From GCA-003244245 sp039924425 (GTDB taxonomy: Bacteria > Actinomycetota > Actinomycetes > Mycobacteriales > Pseudonocardiaceae), in assembly GCA_039924425.1 (NCBI GenBank), contig JBDTAX010000005.1, forward strand, positions 1 through 14,580: DNA of 14,580 bases, read 5' to 3'. Made by a program: the position numbers and the translations under genes. The first letter of the stretch is position 1, and each line of letters opens with the position of its first letter. Below the pieces are notes generated by a model that did no database searches, was not told where the DNA came from, and saw only the letters and a list, made by a program, of their open reading frames with translations. Of the stretch, positions 5,520 through 12,394 are shown piece by piece.

Positions 5520-7283
5520 TTAAGAGCGAGGTGAGGACCCCGCTGATACACCGGCAACCGATTTTCTCGGCACCAGGCCGTCCAGGAAACTGCTGCGACG
5601 CCGGGATCGCCCCCCCGCACCGCGCGAACGCGCCCAGGACAGCGCGAGCCGCCGCCGAGCCCGAGTCACCCCGACGTACAGCAACCGGCGCTCTTCTTCC
5701 ACCGCGGCCTGGTTGCCCTCGGCGTATTGAATCGGCAGCGTCCCCTCCGCGAGCCCGACCAGGAACACCGCGTCCCATTCCAGGCCCTTCGCCGAGTGCA
5801 GCGAGGCCAACGTCACGCCCTGCACCGCGGGTGGGTGCGCGGCATCGGCACGGGCGTCGAGCTCGGCGACAAGCCGGCCCAGGTCAGCGTCCGGAGTGCT
5901 GGCCGCGAGCTCATCGGCCAGCTCGGCCAGCGCGCGCAGCGACTCCCAACGCGAGCGCGCGGCGCTGCCGGCGGGGGGTTGGTCGGTCAGCCCCTGCCGA
6001 GCCAGGACCGCGCGAGCGGTGGTGCCCAGCTCGCGGGCCGAGTCCCCGCGACCAGCGGTGGCCACCGCCCGCAACGCGCGCACCGCGGCCCGAACCTCCG
6101 GGCGGTGGAAGAACCGCTCGCCGCCGCGGACCTGGAACGGGATCCCCCGAGCCTCCAATGCCTGCTCGTACGCCTGCGACTGGGCGTTCACCCGGTACAG
6201 CACAGCGATCTCAGCGGCTGGGGTGCCCGCCCGCAGCAACTGCTCGATCTCCGCCGCCACAGCGCCCGCCTCGGTCGGCTCGTCGTCGTGCTCGGCGAAC
6301 GAGGGCTCCGGGCCGGCGCCGCGCTGGCCCTCCAGCCGCAGCCGGGACCCCGTCGGCCGGCCGCGGGCCGCGGAGATAACCCGGTTCGCCAGCGACACGA
6401 CCTGCGGTGTGGAGCGGTAGTCGCGGTGCAGCCGCACCGTCACCGCGTCAGGGAACCGCCGGGTGAACTCCAGCAGGTACCGGGGCGCCGCACCGGCGAA
6501 GGAGTAGATGGTCTGGTTCGTGTCGCCCACGACGGTGAGGTCGTCCCGGGCGCCCAGCCAGGCGTCCAGCATGCGCTGCTGCAGCGGCGTGACGTCCTGG
6601 TACTCGTCGACGACGAAGCAGCGGTAGCGGTCCCGGAACTCCTGCGCCACCGCCGAGTGCTCCTCCAGGGCGGCGACGGTGTGCAGCAGCAGGTCGTCGA
6701 AGTCCAGGACCCGGTTGCGGTTCTTGAGCTCCTCGTATCCGGCATAGATCGCGGCGACCTGCGCCGCCGGCAGCGGAGGGCCCCGGCGGGCGGCGGCCAC
6801 CGCGGCGGGGTAATCCGCAGCGGTGACCAAGTTGGCCTTGGCCCACTCGATCTCACCAGTAACGTCGCGAAGATCCTCGGCGCTGATCGGCGCGCCGGCG
6901 CGCTGCGCGGCCTGGCCGACCAGCCGCAGCTTGTGCTCCAGCAGCGGCCACGGCTCGCCACCCACCACCCGAGGCCAGAAGTAGCGCAGCTGGCGCAGCG
7001 CCGCGGCATGGAAGGTCCGGGCCTGCACCCCGGCCACCCCCAGGTCGCGCAACCGGGTGCGCATCTCGCCCGCGGCGCGGGCGGTGAACGTCACAGCGAG
7101 AACCTGCCCCGGAGCGACGTGGCCGGTACGGACCAGCTGGGCGATCCGCCGGGTGATGGTGCGCGTTTTGCCCGTGCCCGCGCCCGCCAGCACGCAGACC
7201 GGCCCCCGCGGCGCGCACACCGCGGCGCGCTGCTCCTCGTCGAGACCGTCGAGGGGATCTCGGTCAGGTCCTCCGCTGCCCAT
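5520..7283 (-). CDS. uvrD2: UvrD2-like superfamily I DNA helicase lacking HRDC domain
   Basis: A 3'-5' SF1A helicase of about 587 aa. Motifs in order: Q motif LDEEQRAAV, Walker A AGAGTGKT (about residues 33-40), Walker B VVDEYQD, motif III VVGDTNQTIYSFAGA, motif IV RDYRST, motif V LHSAKGLEWDAVFLVGL and motif VI LLYVGVTRAR. All are intact, so ATPase activity is expected. Mycobacterial UvrD2, in the same place, is about 700 aa and ends in an HRDC domain. Here the protein stops about 23 residues after SFLDGL, with only about 100 bp to whiB7, so no HRDC can be encoded. ATG 7283 is chosen because AGGA lies 8 nt upstream; ATG 7292 is the alternative. The last codons (AGA AAA TCG, GTA TCA) are unusual for this GC-rich gene and overlap the presumed whiB7 promoter. 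Confidence 0.9.
   Translation of the reverse strand: MGSGGPDRDPLDGLDEEQRAAVCAPRGPVCVLAGAGTGKTRTITRRIAQLVRTGHVAPGQVLAVTFTARAAGEMRTRLRDLGVAGVQARTFHAAALRQLRYFWPRVVGGEPWPLLEHKLRLVGQAAQRAGAPISAEDLRDVTGEIEWAKANLVTAADYPAAVAAARRGPPLPAAQVAAIYAGYEELKNRNRVLDFDDLLLHTVAALEEHSAVAQEFRDRYRCFVVDEYQDVTPLQQRMLDAWLGARDDLTVVGDTNQTIYSFAGAAPRYLLEFTRRFPDAVTVRLHRDYRSTPQVVSLANRVISAARGRPTGSRLRLEGQRGAGPEPSFAEHDDEPTEAGAVAAEIEQLLRAGTPAAEIAVLYRVNAQSQAYEQALEARGIPFQVRGGERFFHRPEVRAAVRALRAVATAGRGDSARELGTTARAVLARQGLTDQPPAGSAARSRWESLRALAELADELAASTPDADLGRLVAELDARADAAHPPAVQGVTLASLHSAKGLEWDAVFLVGLAEGTLPIQYAEGNQAAVEEERRLLYVGVTRARRRLALSWARSRGAGGRSRRRSSFLDGLVPRKSVAGVSAGSSPRS
5552..5564 (-). promoter_or_regulatory. Putative WhiB7 autoregulatory promoter element inside uvrD2
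   Basis: Minus strand AAAATCGGTTGCC... places an A-rich box (AAAAT, 5565-5561) exactly 3 bp before a -35-like TTGCCG (5557-5552). WhiB7-dependent promoters are known for an AT-rich box about 3 bp upstream of the -35, bound by the AT-hook. A good TANNNT -10 is not evident at 16-18 bp (TCACCT at 17 bp is the best), so this is a partial match. The element lies about 130 nt before the whiB7 start, within the last 15 codons of uvrD2. Confidence 0.55.
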
Positions 7284-7391
7284 GGTCAGCATCCTGGCAG
7301 AGCGGTCTGACTATGCCGCACAGCCGGCGGCAGGCGTTATGCTGCGAGGCGTGCTTGGTCACTGACGGCTCGTGGCGAGGGCGGTGTACCA

Positions 7392-7589
7392 ATGAAGCTC
7401 ATCGATCGGAAGCTCTGGGAGCGCGAGCTCACCCACCACATGCGGCGCCACGCCGCCGACCTGCACAACTCGCCGCAGGTCCCACCCGAACGCGGCATGT
7501 GGGTCAGCGCCCGGAAGGTCTACCTCTGGACGATCCTGGTGATCATCATGACCAGCGCGGGCTGGACGATCGGCCTGTACGTCATCTGA
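7392..7589 (+). CDS. Small single-pass membrane protein of unknown function
   Basis: A 65-aa ORF. The N-terminal 40 residues are polar and basic (MKLIDRKLWERELTHHMRRH) and probably cytoplasmic. The C-terminal segment VYLWTILVIIMTSAGWTIGLYV is a single transmembrane helix that reaches the end of the protein. A purine-rich GCGAGGGCGG precedes the ATG. It is divergent from uvrD2 and has no partner downstream before the hairpin repeat. I do not recognise the family. The clear helix and sensible codon use favour a real gene over chance. Confidence 0.7.
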   Translation: MKLIDRKLWERELTHHMRRHAADLHNSPQVPPERGMWVSARKVYLWTILVIIMTSAGWTIGLYVI

Positions 7590-7603
7590 GCATCGCCCCC
7601 TCA

Positions 7604-7666
7604 TGATCACGATTTGTGTGCTGTCAGCGACATCCCATGTCGTTTCTGACACACAAACCACGATCA
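7604..7666. repeat. 63-bp imperfect inverted repeat / hairpin element
   Basis: The left arm starts TGATCACGATTTGTGTG and runs to CGACAT (7633). The right arm starts ATGTCG (7637) and ends in CACACAAACCACGATCA. The centre is CGACAT-CCC-ATGTCG. Arms match outside a few changes (ACGA against GTGG in the outer part, a bulge near CTGTCAG). It is AT-richer than its surroundings and lies just after the small membrane gene. It could be a terminator or a member of a dispersed palindromic repeat family, and it marks the edge between the conserved block and the accessory region. Confidence 0.7.
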
Positions 7667-7705
7667 TCCCGCCGCCCAAGACCGATAGTCCCCACCGGAG
7701 GAACT

Positions 7706-8016
7706 TTGGAGATCAAGGCAGCTCAGCGGCTCACCTGGCAGAACAAGATCGCTAAAGGGTTCAACACGAGCGATGTACCGCTGGAATTCATGCTGCTGCA
7801 CGGCGAAATCGCGGAGAGTTTCCAGGCCTGGCGCCACGCCCAGTCCGATCTTGGCGAGGAACTGGCTGACGTGGCACTTTACCTGTTTGCGCTGGCCGAG
7901 ATGAACAGCGTCGATCTTGACGACGAGATCCAACGGAGATCGTCAAGAACACTCGCCGCGAGTACAGCCCGGACAGCAACGGCGTGCTCCGCCGGACGGC
8001 AGAAGGGTCACCCTGA
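7706..8016 (+). pseudogene. MazG-like nucleotide pyrophosphohydrolase, frameshifted
   Basis: MazG-superfamily protein of about 103 aa if one base is restored. Motifs: HGEIAES (E34, E37) and GEELADV (E52, D55), matching the ExxE...ExxD metal sites of all-alpha NTP pyrophosphatases. The frame runs normally to IQR, then continues in the next frame as EIVKNTRREYSPDSNGVLRRTAEG and stops at 8016. This needs one extra base around 7934-7936 (CAACGGAGATC; a third G restores CAA CGG GAG ATC). Without it the first frame runs on into unrelated sequence to 8068. The start is taken as TTG 7706 with GGAGG 4 nt upstream; no better start is seen after the hairpin. It lies 85 bp upstream of the TIR-STAND gene on the same strand. 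Decay and sequencing error are both possible. Confidence 0.75.
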
Positions 8017-8041
8017 CCCTGCGGGCACAGCGGCCTACGCT
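8013..8041 (+). promoter_or_regulatory. Candidate promoter of the TIR-STAND gene
   Basis: CTGACC (8013-8018) resembles a -35 (4 of 6 against TTGACA) and TACGCT (8036-8041) fits TANNNT, separated by 17 bp. It overlaps the restored stop of the MazG-like gene. Transcription would start near 8048, leaving about 55 nt of leader with GAGGA (8088-8092) 9 nt before the ATG at 8102. Motif-based only. Confidence 0.35.
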
Positions 8042-8101
8042 ACAACCACACCGTCGGCTACCCCATGAGCAACGGATAACAACGGATGAGGACGCGCCCG
8101 C

Positions 8102-10739
8102 ATGGCTTGTGACGTCTTCGTGAGCTACTCCTCGGCGGATCGGGTGCTGGCCGAGGCCATCGTGCACGCGCTGGAGACCGCGGGAATCAGTTGCTGGATC
8201 GCGCCTCGGGACATCCTGCCTGGGGTCAATTACAGCGAGGCGATCGTCACCGCCATCCAGGATGTCGAGGTGATGGTGGTCGTCGTCTCCGACGGCGCCA
8301 ACCGGTCCAGCCATGTGCCGCGAGAAGTCGAGCGAGCGGCCGCCCGCAACGTCAGCCTCGTGCCGCTGCGCATCGCGGACATCGAGCCGAGCCCCTCGCT
8401 GGCGTACTTCCTGAGCTCGCAGCACTGGCTCCATGCCCTCCCACCGCGGGTCGAGGAACACCTCACCCGCCTGGTGGACGCGGTGACGGCGTTGCTGACA
8501 CTGCGCTGCGGGCCAGGGGCTCTGGAACCTGTCAGCGAGCGCCGGCACCCGGTGGTCACGAGAAGCCCGGCCCGAGTCCCCGCGCCGGTCGCCGTCTTCA
8601 CCGGAAGAACCGCCGAGCGGGCCGAGATTATCCGGCAGGTAGGGCGCTTCCCCGTCGTGACACTCGTCGGGCCGCCGGGAGCTGGCAAGACGGAGCTCGC
8701 CCGGGTCGTGGCCACCGAGCTGGACGCCAGCACCGTGGCCTACGTGGACCTGTCCGCGCTCAGCGTCCGGAGTTCGCTGGCCACGACGGTGGCGAGCGCC
8801 CTCGGGCTCGACCCGGCGGCCACCTGGGACGAGACGCTGCACGCGCTCGGTGACACGGATGCGGTGCTCGTCCTGGACAACGCGGAAACCGCCCTCGCCG
8901 TCGATGCGGAGGACTTCCGGCGATCCCTGCGTGAGCTCCTGCACCGATGCCGCGACTGTCGCATTCTTGCGACGTCTCGGGAACGCCTGGGGTGCACGGC
9001 GCCGAGTCGGTCGTCCGCGTCGGCCCGCTCGCGCCAGCGGAGGCCGCAGAGCTGCTGGAGGCGCTGCTGCGCAGCCATGCCGCCGCGCTGAGCGCCGAGG
9101 ATCACGACTCGCTGGCTCAGGTGCACGCTGTCGCGGACGGTCTCCCGCTCGCCTTGGTCTTCAGCGCGGCGTGGCTCAGCGAGGTCTCGGTCACCACCTT
9201 TCTCCAGGAATGGCGACGCTCGCGCACCGCGCTGCTCAGCCTTCCTGGTTTCGATTCCCCGGATCGGGCTTCGAGCCTCGAAGTGTCGCTCGCGCTGTCA
9301 TTCGACACGCTGAAAGCCGACTCGCGACAGGTTCTCCATGCACGGTCGTTGCACCCAGCCGGCACGACCGCGCAATTCCTGGGGGCTATCCTTCCAGGCG
9401 ACGTTTCGCTGGTCCCGAGTATCGCTGAACTCGTGCGGAAATCACTGGTGGAGAAGACCGGATCCCAGCTGCGCGTTCTGGCGCCGATTCGTGAGTTCGT
9501 GCGGGCGCGAGCCGCGGCCGAGTCGGCGGAACCCCTCCTGCGCGCCGCCATCGAAGCGCACACCCACGAACTGCACGAGCGACTGTCGAACGCATACCGC
9601 ATCGACAGCGGCGCCGAGTGGGAACATCTGGTGCACAACCTGGCCAACGTCGGCGCGCTGGTGGATGACGGGCTTCGCTCGCCGAACACGATCGAGCCCG
9701 CGATCGAGCTCGTCGCCGCCGCGTGCCTGGTGTTCCGAGGAACCGGACGAATCGACGAGGGGCTCGAATACCTGGGTAAAGCGCTGGCCGCGGTACGGAA
9801 AGGAAGCGTGCTCGAAGGCAATCTGATCGAGGAACGCGGCCACCTGCTGCGGGCCGGTGCCCGGTTGCAGTCCGCGCTGCGCGCCTACGAGGACGCGCTG
9901 CTGATCTGGTCGGGAGAGCCGCAGACAGCACCCCCCCCCGGGATCGCGAAGCGGTCTGTCACCTGCGGATCGGGGATGTCCTTCGGCTCCTGGGCCGGTA
10001 CGACGACGCGACCGAGCACTACCGGCTCGGCTTGCGGCTGCACGAGGAGCTCGGCGAGAACCCGCTCGCGCGCGGTGATGCCATCGAATGCCTCGCGGAC
10101 GTCGCGCGGATAACTGGAGACTTGCACCGGGCCATCACCCACTACACCGAGGCCCACCAGGCATTCGAATCGGTGCCTGAAGGGTGGGTGGGCATGACGA
10201 ACACGGCGCACAGCCTCGGCGAGACACGACTGGCACTGCGCGACGTCGACGGTGCCCGGATTGACTATGACAAAGCCCTGTGGATCAGCCAGCGGATCGG
10301 TGATCTACAGGGGCAGGCCAATGCTCTTCTTGGGCTCGCCAAGACCGATCTGATCCTCGATGACTTCTCCACAGCGGAGGAGCGAACTCAGGCAGCGGCG
10401 GAAATCTACAACCAGATCGGTGACGGGTTGGGTGCCGCCAATGTGCGCGTGACAATGGGGGATCTCGCGCTTGCGCGGGGCCAGTTCGTCGCCGGGGACA
10501 CCGCTTACGCGGATGCGGAGGCTGAGTTCACCGCGCTGTCTTGCCCGCTCAACCGGGTCCTGGTGCGCCTTCGGCGCTTGACCGCGCGCCAACTCGGCTG
10601 GGACAGCCCGCACGTGAGCGCCGCTCGAGAGGAATTCGCGACGCTTACTCGACACAGCATCAGCGTCGAGGAGAGCCGGCGCTGGCCGCCGGAGAAGAAG
10701 GGAAGTGTCTTCCACGGCTGCCTGGAGTTCACGGGGTGA
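8102..10739 (+). pseudogene. TIR / NB-ARC / TPR STAND protein, two frameshifts (about 879 aa if restored)
   Basis: Three reading-frame pieces make one protein. Piece 1 (from ATG 8102, good GAGGA ribosome site) holds a TIR domain at 1-112 (DVFVSYSSAD, CWIAPRDILPG, SSHVPREVERA; E75 is the likely NADase glutamate), then an NB-ARC NTPase with Walker A GPPGAGKT (190-197), Walker B VLVLDN and the TSRER sensor. Piece 2 starts at about 8990 with VHGAESVVRVGPLAP, contains the GLPLAL motif, a winged-helix-like region and first helical repeats. Piece 3 from 9942 (DREAVCHLRIGDVL) is TPR to the stop at 10739. The joints are GGGG at 8989-8992 and nine C at 9931-9939; one extra base at each rejoins the frames. 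TIR-STAND proteins sense infection or stress and many deplete NAD or make signal nucleotides. The gene overlaps the aldolase by 4 bp. As written it encodes only fragments; sequencing error or phase variation is possible. Confidence 0.85.
9931..9939 (+). repeat. Poly-C tract (9 C) at a frame junction
   Basis: Nine consecutive C at the point where the TIR-STAND reading frame is lost. Ten C would read GCA CCC CCC CCC CGG GAT and join the two TPR parts. Such runs are prone both to slipped-strand length change in vivo and to miscalling by sequencers. Confidence 0.8.
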
Positions 10740-11629
10740 TCAGTCCGCTCATCGTCGCGGTCCTCACGCCCTTCGACGAGAAGGGCGCGGTGGACCAGGG
10801 TGCGCTGCGGGACTATCTGGCGCTGCTGTCCGCCGCGGGGGTGCAGACCATCCTCGTCAACGGGACGACGAGTGAGTTCTTCGCCATGACGTCCCGCGAG
10901 CGCGCTGCCGTCCTGGAGCTCTGCCGCGAGCATTGGCCCGGACAGGTCATCGCCCACGTGGGATCGGCCGCGATCGGCGATGCGATCGAACTGCTGGACC
11001 ACGCACGGTCCCACACCGACTATCTGGCGGCCATCACCCCCTATTACTACGCCAGCCCGCCGGAAGAAGGTGTCTGCGCCTATTTCCGACAGCTGCTCGC
11101 CCGGTCGAATCTCCCACTGCTCCTCTACAACTTCCCCCGGCATACTCAAACGAACCTCACCCCCGCGATCGTCGCGCGCCTCGCGGCGGAGTTTCCGCTG
11201 CTACGCGGCGTGAAAGACTCGGGAACCGACCACGAGCTCACCCGGCGATTCAAAGCCGCGCGGCCAGACCTGCAGGTCTTCATCGGTGATGACCGCGCTG
11301 GAGCGCACCTGGCGGAGCGCGGCGCCGACGGCCTCGTGACCGGCGCCGGGGGCCCGGTCGTCGAACTTCCGCTGCGCATCCTGGCCGCGGCGCAGGTCGG
11401 CGATCACGAGCGAGCCCGCCAGTTGCAGGCGGACTTCGACCAGTGGAGCGACGCCCGGCACGCCTCGCCGTTGACCGGGATCGCGTTCGCGAAAGCCGCG
11501 CTCGCCGCTCGACTGCCCGGCTTTCCCCCCTACGTGCGACCGCCCCTCATGAGCGCCACAGACTCCCAGTGCCAGGAGATCCGAAGCTTCCTTCGTCGCA
11601 AGATGCTGCCGCTGATCAATCCCTGGTAG
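10736..11629 (+). CDS. DHDPS/N-acetylneuraminate lyase-family class I aldolase
   Basis: A 297-aa (beta/alpha)8 Schiff-base aldolase of the DapA/NanA family. The catalytic pattern is present: NGTTSE (T44, T45), YNFP (Y131) and the Schiff-base lysine in GVKDSG (K160). The Arg that true dihydrodipicolinate synthases use to bind the substrate carboxylate (YNVPSRT in E. coli) is replaced (YNFPRHT, His136 at that place), so lysine biosynthesis is unlikely; a 2-keto-3-deoxy acid or other pyruvate-derived substrate is more plausible. The start is GTG 10736, whose GTGA overlaps the TGA of the TIR-STAND gene, with GGAG 8 nt upstream. Translation should thus be coupled to the TIR-STAND protein. The longer frame from 10541 lies inside that gene and is not the start. 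Substrate unknown. Confidence 0.9.
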   Translation: MISPLIVAVLTPFDEKGAVDQGALRDYLALLSAAGVQTILVNGTTSEFFAMTSRERAAVLELCREHWPGQVIAHVGSAAIGDAIELLDHARSHTDYLAAITPYYYASPPEEGVCAYFRQLLARSNLPLLLYNFPRHTQTNLTPAIVARLAAEFPLLRGVKDSGTDHELTRRFKAARPDLQVFIGDDRAGAHLAERGADGLVTGAGGPVVELPLRILAAAQVGDHERARQLQADFDQWSDARHASPLTGIAFAKAALAARLPGFPPYVRPPLMSATDSQCQEIRSFLRRKMLPLINPW

Positions 11630-11671
11630 TTACTCAAGCCCGACGTCGGCGACTGCCTCCAGCTCGGCGCC

Positions 11672-11709
11672 CCGGCACCTCGCCGCATGGCCGGTGCTGT
11701 CGGTGCCGG
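11672..11709. promoter_or_regulatory. Inverted repeat before the toxin-antitoxin remnant
   Basis: CCGGCACC (11672-11679) and GGTGCCGG (11702-11709) are perfect 8-bp arms around 22 bp, ending 4 bp before the putative -10 of the antitoxin. It could be an operator for autoregulation or a terminator of the aldolase transcript 43 bp upstream. Not decisive. Confidence 0.35.
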
Positions 11710-11713
11710 CGGC

Positions 11714-11719
11714 TATCGT
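11714..11719 (+). promoter_or_regulatory. Putative -10 (TATCGT) of a leaderless antitoxin gene
   Basis: TATCGT fits TANNNT and ends 7 nt before the ATG at 11727, the usual spacing for leaderless transcription. There is no Shine-Dalgarno sequence in front of that ATG. Confidence 0.45.
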
Positions 11720-11726
11720 GTTCGAC

Positions 11727-11980
11727 ATGACCTCTGCCGCCGCGCTCCCGGAGCCCGTGCCGGTCCCGCCGCCACCGGAGCCGCAGGCCATTCGCGCGTG
11801 CTTGCCGCCGGCGCTGGCCGCCGCGTTTGATCGCGAGTGGGAAATCGTGCTCGACCGGGTGAAGCAGTCCATGAATCTCGCGGATCTGCACGAGCTTCTG
11901 AACAAGTGGCGACACACCGCCTACGCGCCGTGCCGTTCGAGGAAATGCAGGCGTTGATCCGCCAGCGGCAAGTCCGGTAG
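11727..11980 (+). pseudogene. DUF6247-like antitoxin remnant, internal deletion
   Basis: The N-terminal part (MTSAAALPEP, then PPALAAAFDREWEIVLDRVKQ, LADLHELLNKWRHTAYA) looks like actinobacterial DUF6247 proteins, normally about 100-120 aa. After TAYA the frame meets unrelated residues and stops at 11957. The typical family ending appears in another frame from about 11929 (VPFEEMQALIRQRQ) and stops at 11980, directly before the next GTG. So about 25-30 codons (the region usually reading like LRDPGAY...AEEI) seem to be missing, and the deletion is out of frame. The family name is from memory of the motif pattern; the break is seen directly. Confidence 0.65.
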
Positions 11981-12394
11981 GTGTACCAGATCGTTCCCGA
12001 TCCGGCCACGATCACGCAGGTCGCCGCACTGCCGGACGAGGTCCTGGACGCCTACGCCGAGGTGCTGGAAGTACTCCAGCTGACGCCGTGGAACGGCCGG
12101 CCTCAGCACGAGCGCAATCCTGAGGGTGCAGTCCGGCGCTGGAAGTTCGGCGTCGGGCAGGTCGGCAGTCTGGACGAGGTCGCAGCAGGGTCGTCGCGCC
12201 GCTACCCGCCAAGCTGGGCAGCACCGCCCCAGTCCCCGGCACACCCCGAGGAACAGCAGCCGCTTGCGGGTCTGGGGACCGCCCCCACCTACCACCGTGC
12301 GGGTCCCTCGACCCTGGCATCATCGGGTATGCACCCGCGCGGCTGGGGGAGGCACGCCGTACTCCGAAAGATGCTGCCGCTACTCGATCTCTGA
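11981..12394 (+). pseudogene. RelE/ParE-like toxin remnant, C-terminus lost
   Basis: Starting at GTG 11981, abutting the antitoxin TAG, the first 57 residues (YQIVPDPATI, ALPDEVLDAYAEVLEVL, TPWNGRPQHE, GAVRRWKFG) match the pattern of small RelE-type toxins of actinobacteria that follow DUF6247 genes. An intact one would go on with two beta strands, of the YLVLEDQREVHLLLVQW kind, to about 80-85 aa. Here the frame instead runs through Pro/Ser-rich sequence to 12394, so the catalytic C-terminal strands are absent. The stretch from about 12155 to 12379 holds no recognisable gene on either strand. Confidence 0.6.

Noticed and set aside
10541..10735. N-terminal extension of the aldolase to 10541
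   Set aside because: This part lies inside the TPR region in another frame, has no aldolase similarity, and the GTG at 10736 gives the normal family start.
10736..11629. Aldolase as the lysine-pathway DapA
   Set aside because: The substrate-binding Arg after YNxP is replaced by His, and the gene is coupled to a TIR-STAND gene and not to lysine genes.
11600..12381. 14-bp direct repeat AAGATGCTGCCGCT at 11600-11613 and 12368-12381 as att sites around the toxin-antitoxin remnant
   Set aside because: One exact 14-mer repeat is not unlikely by chance in about 15 kb of GC-rich DNA; no integrase is present and flanks do not extend the match.
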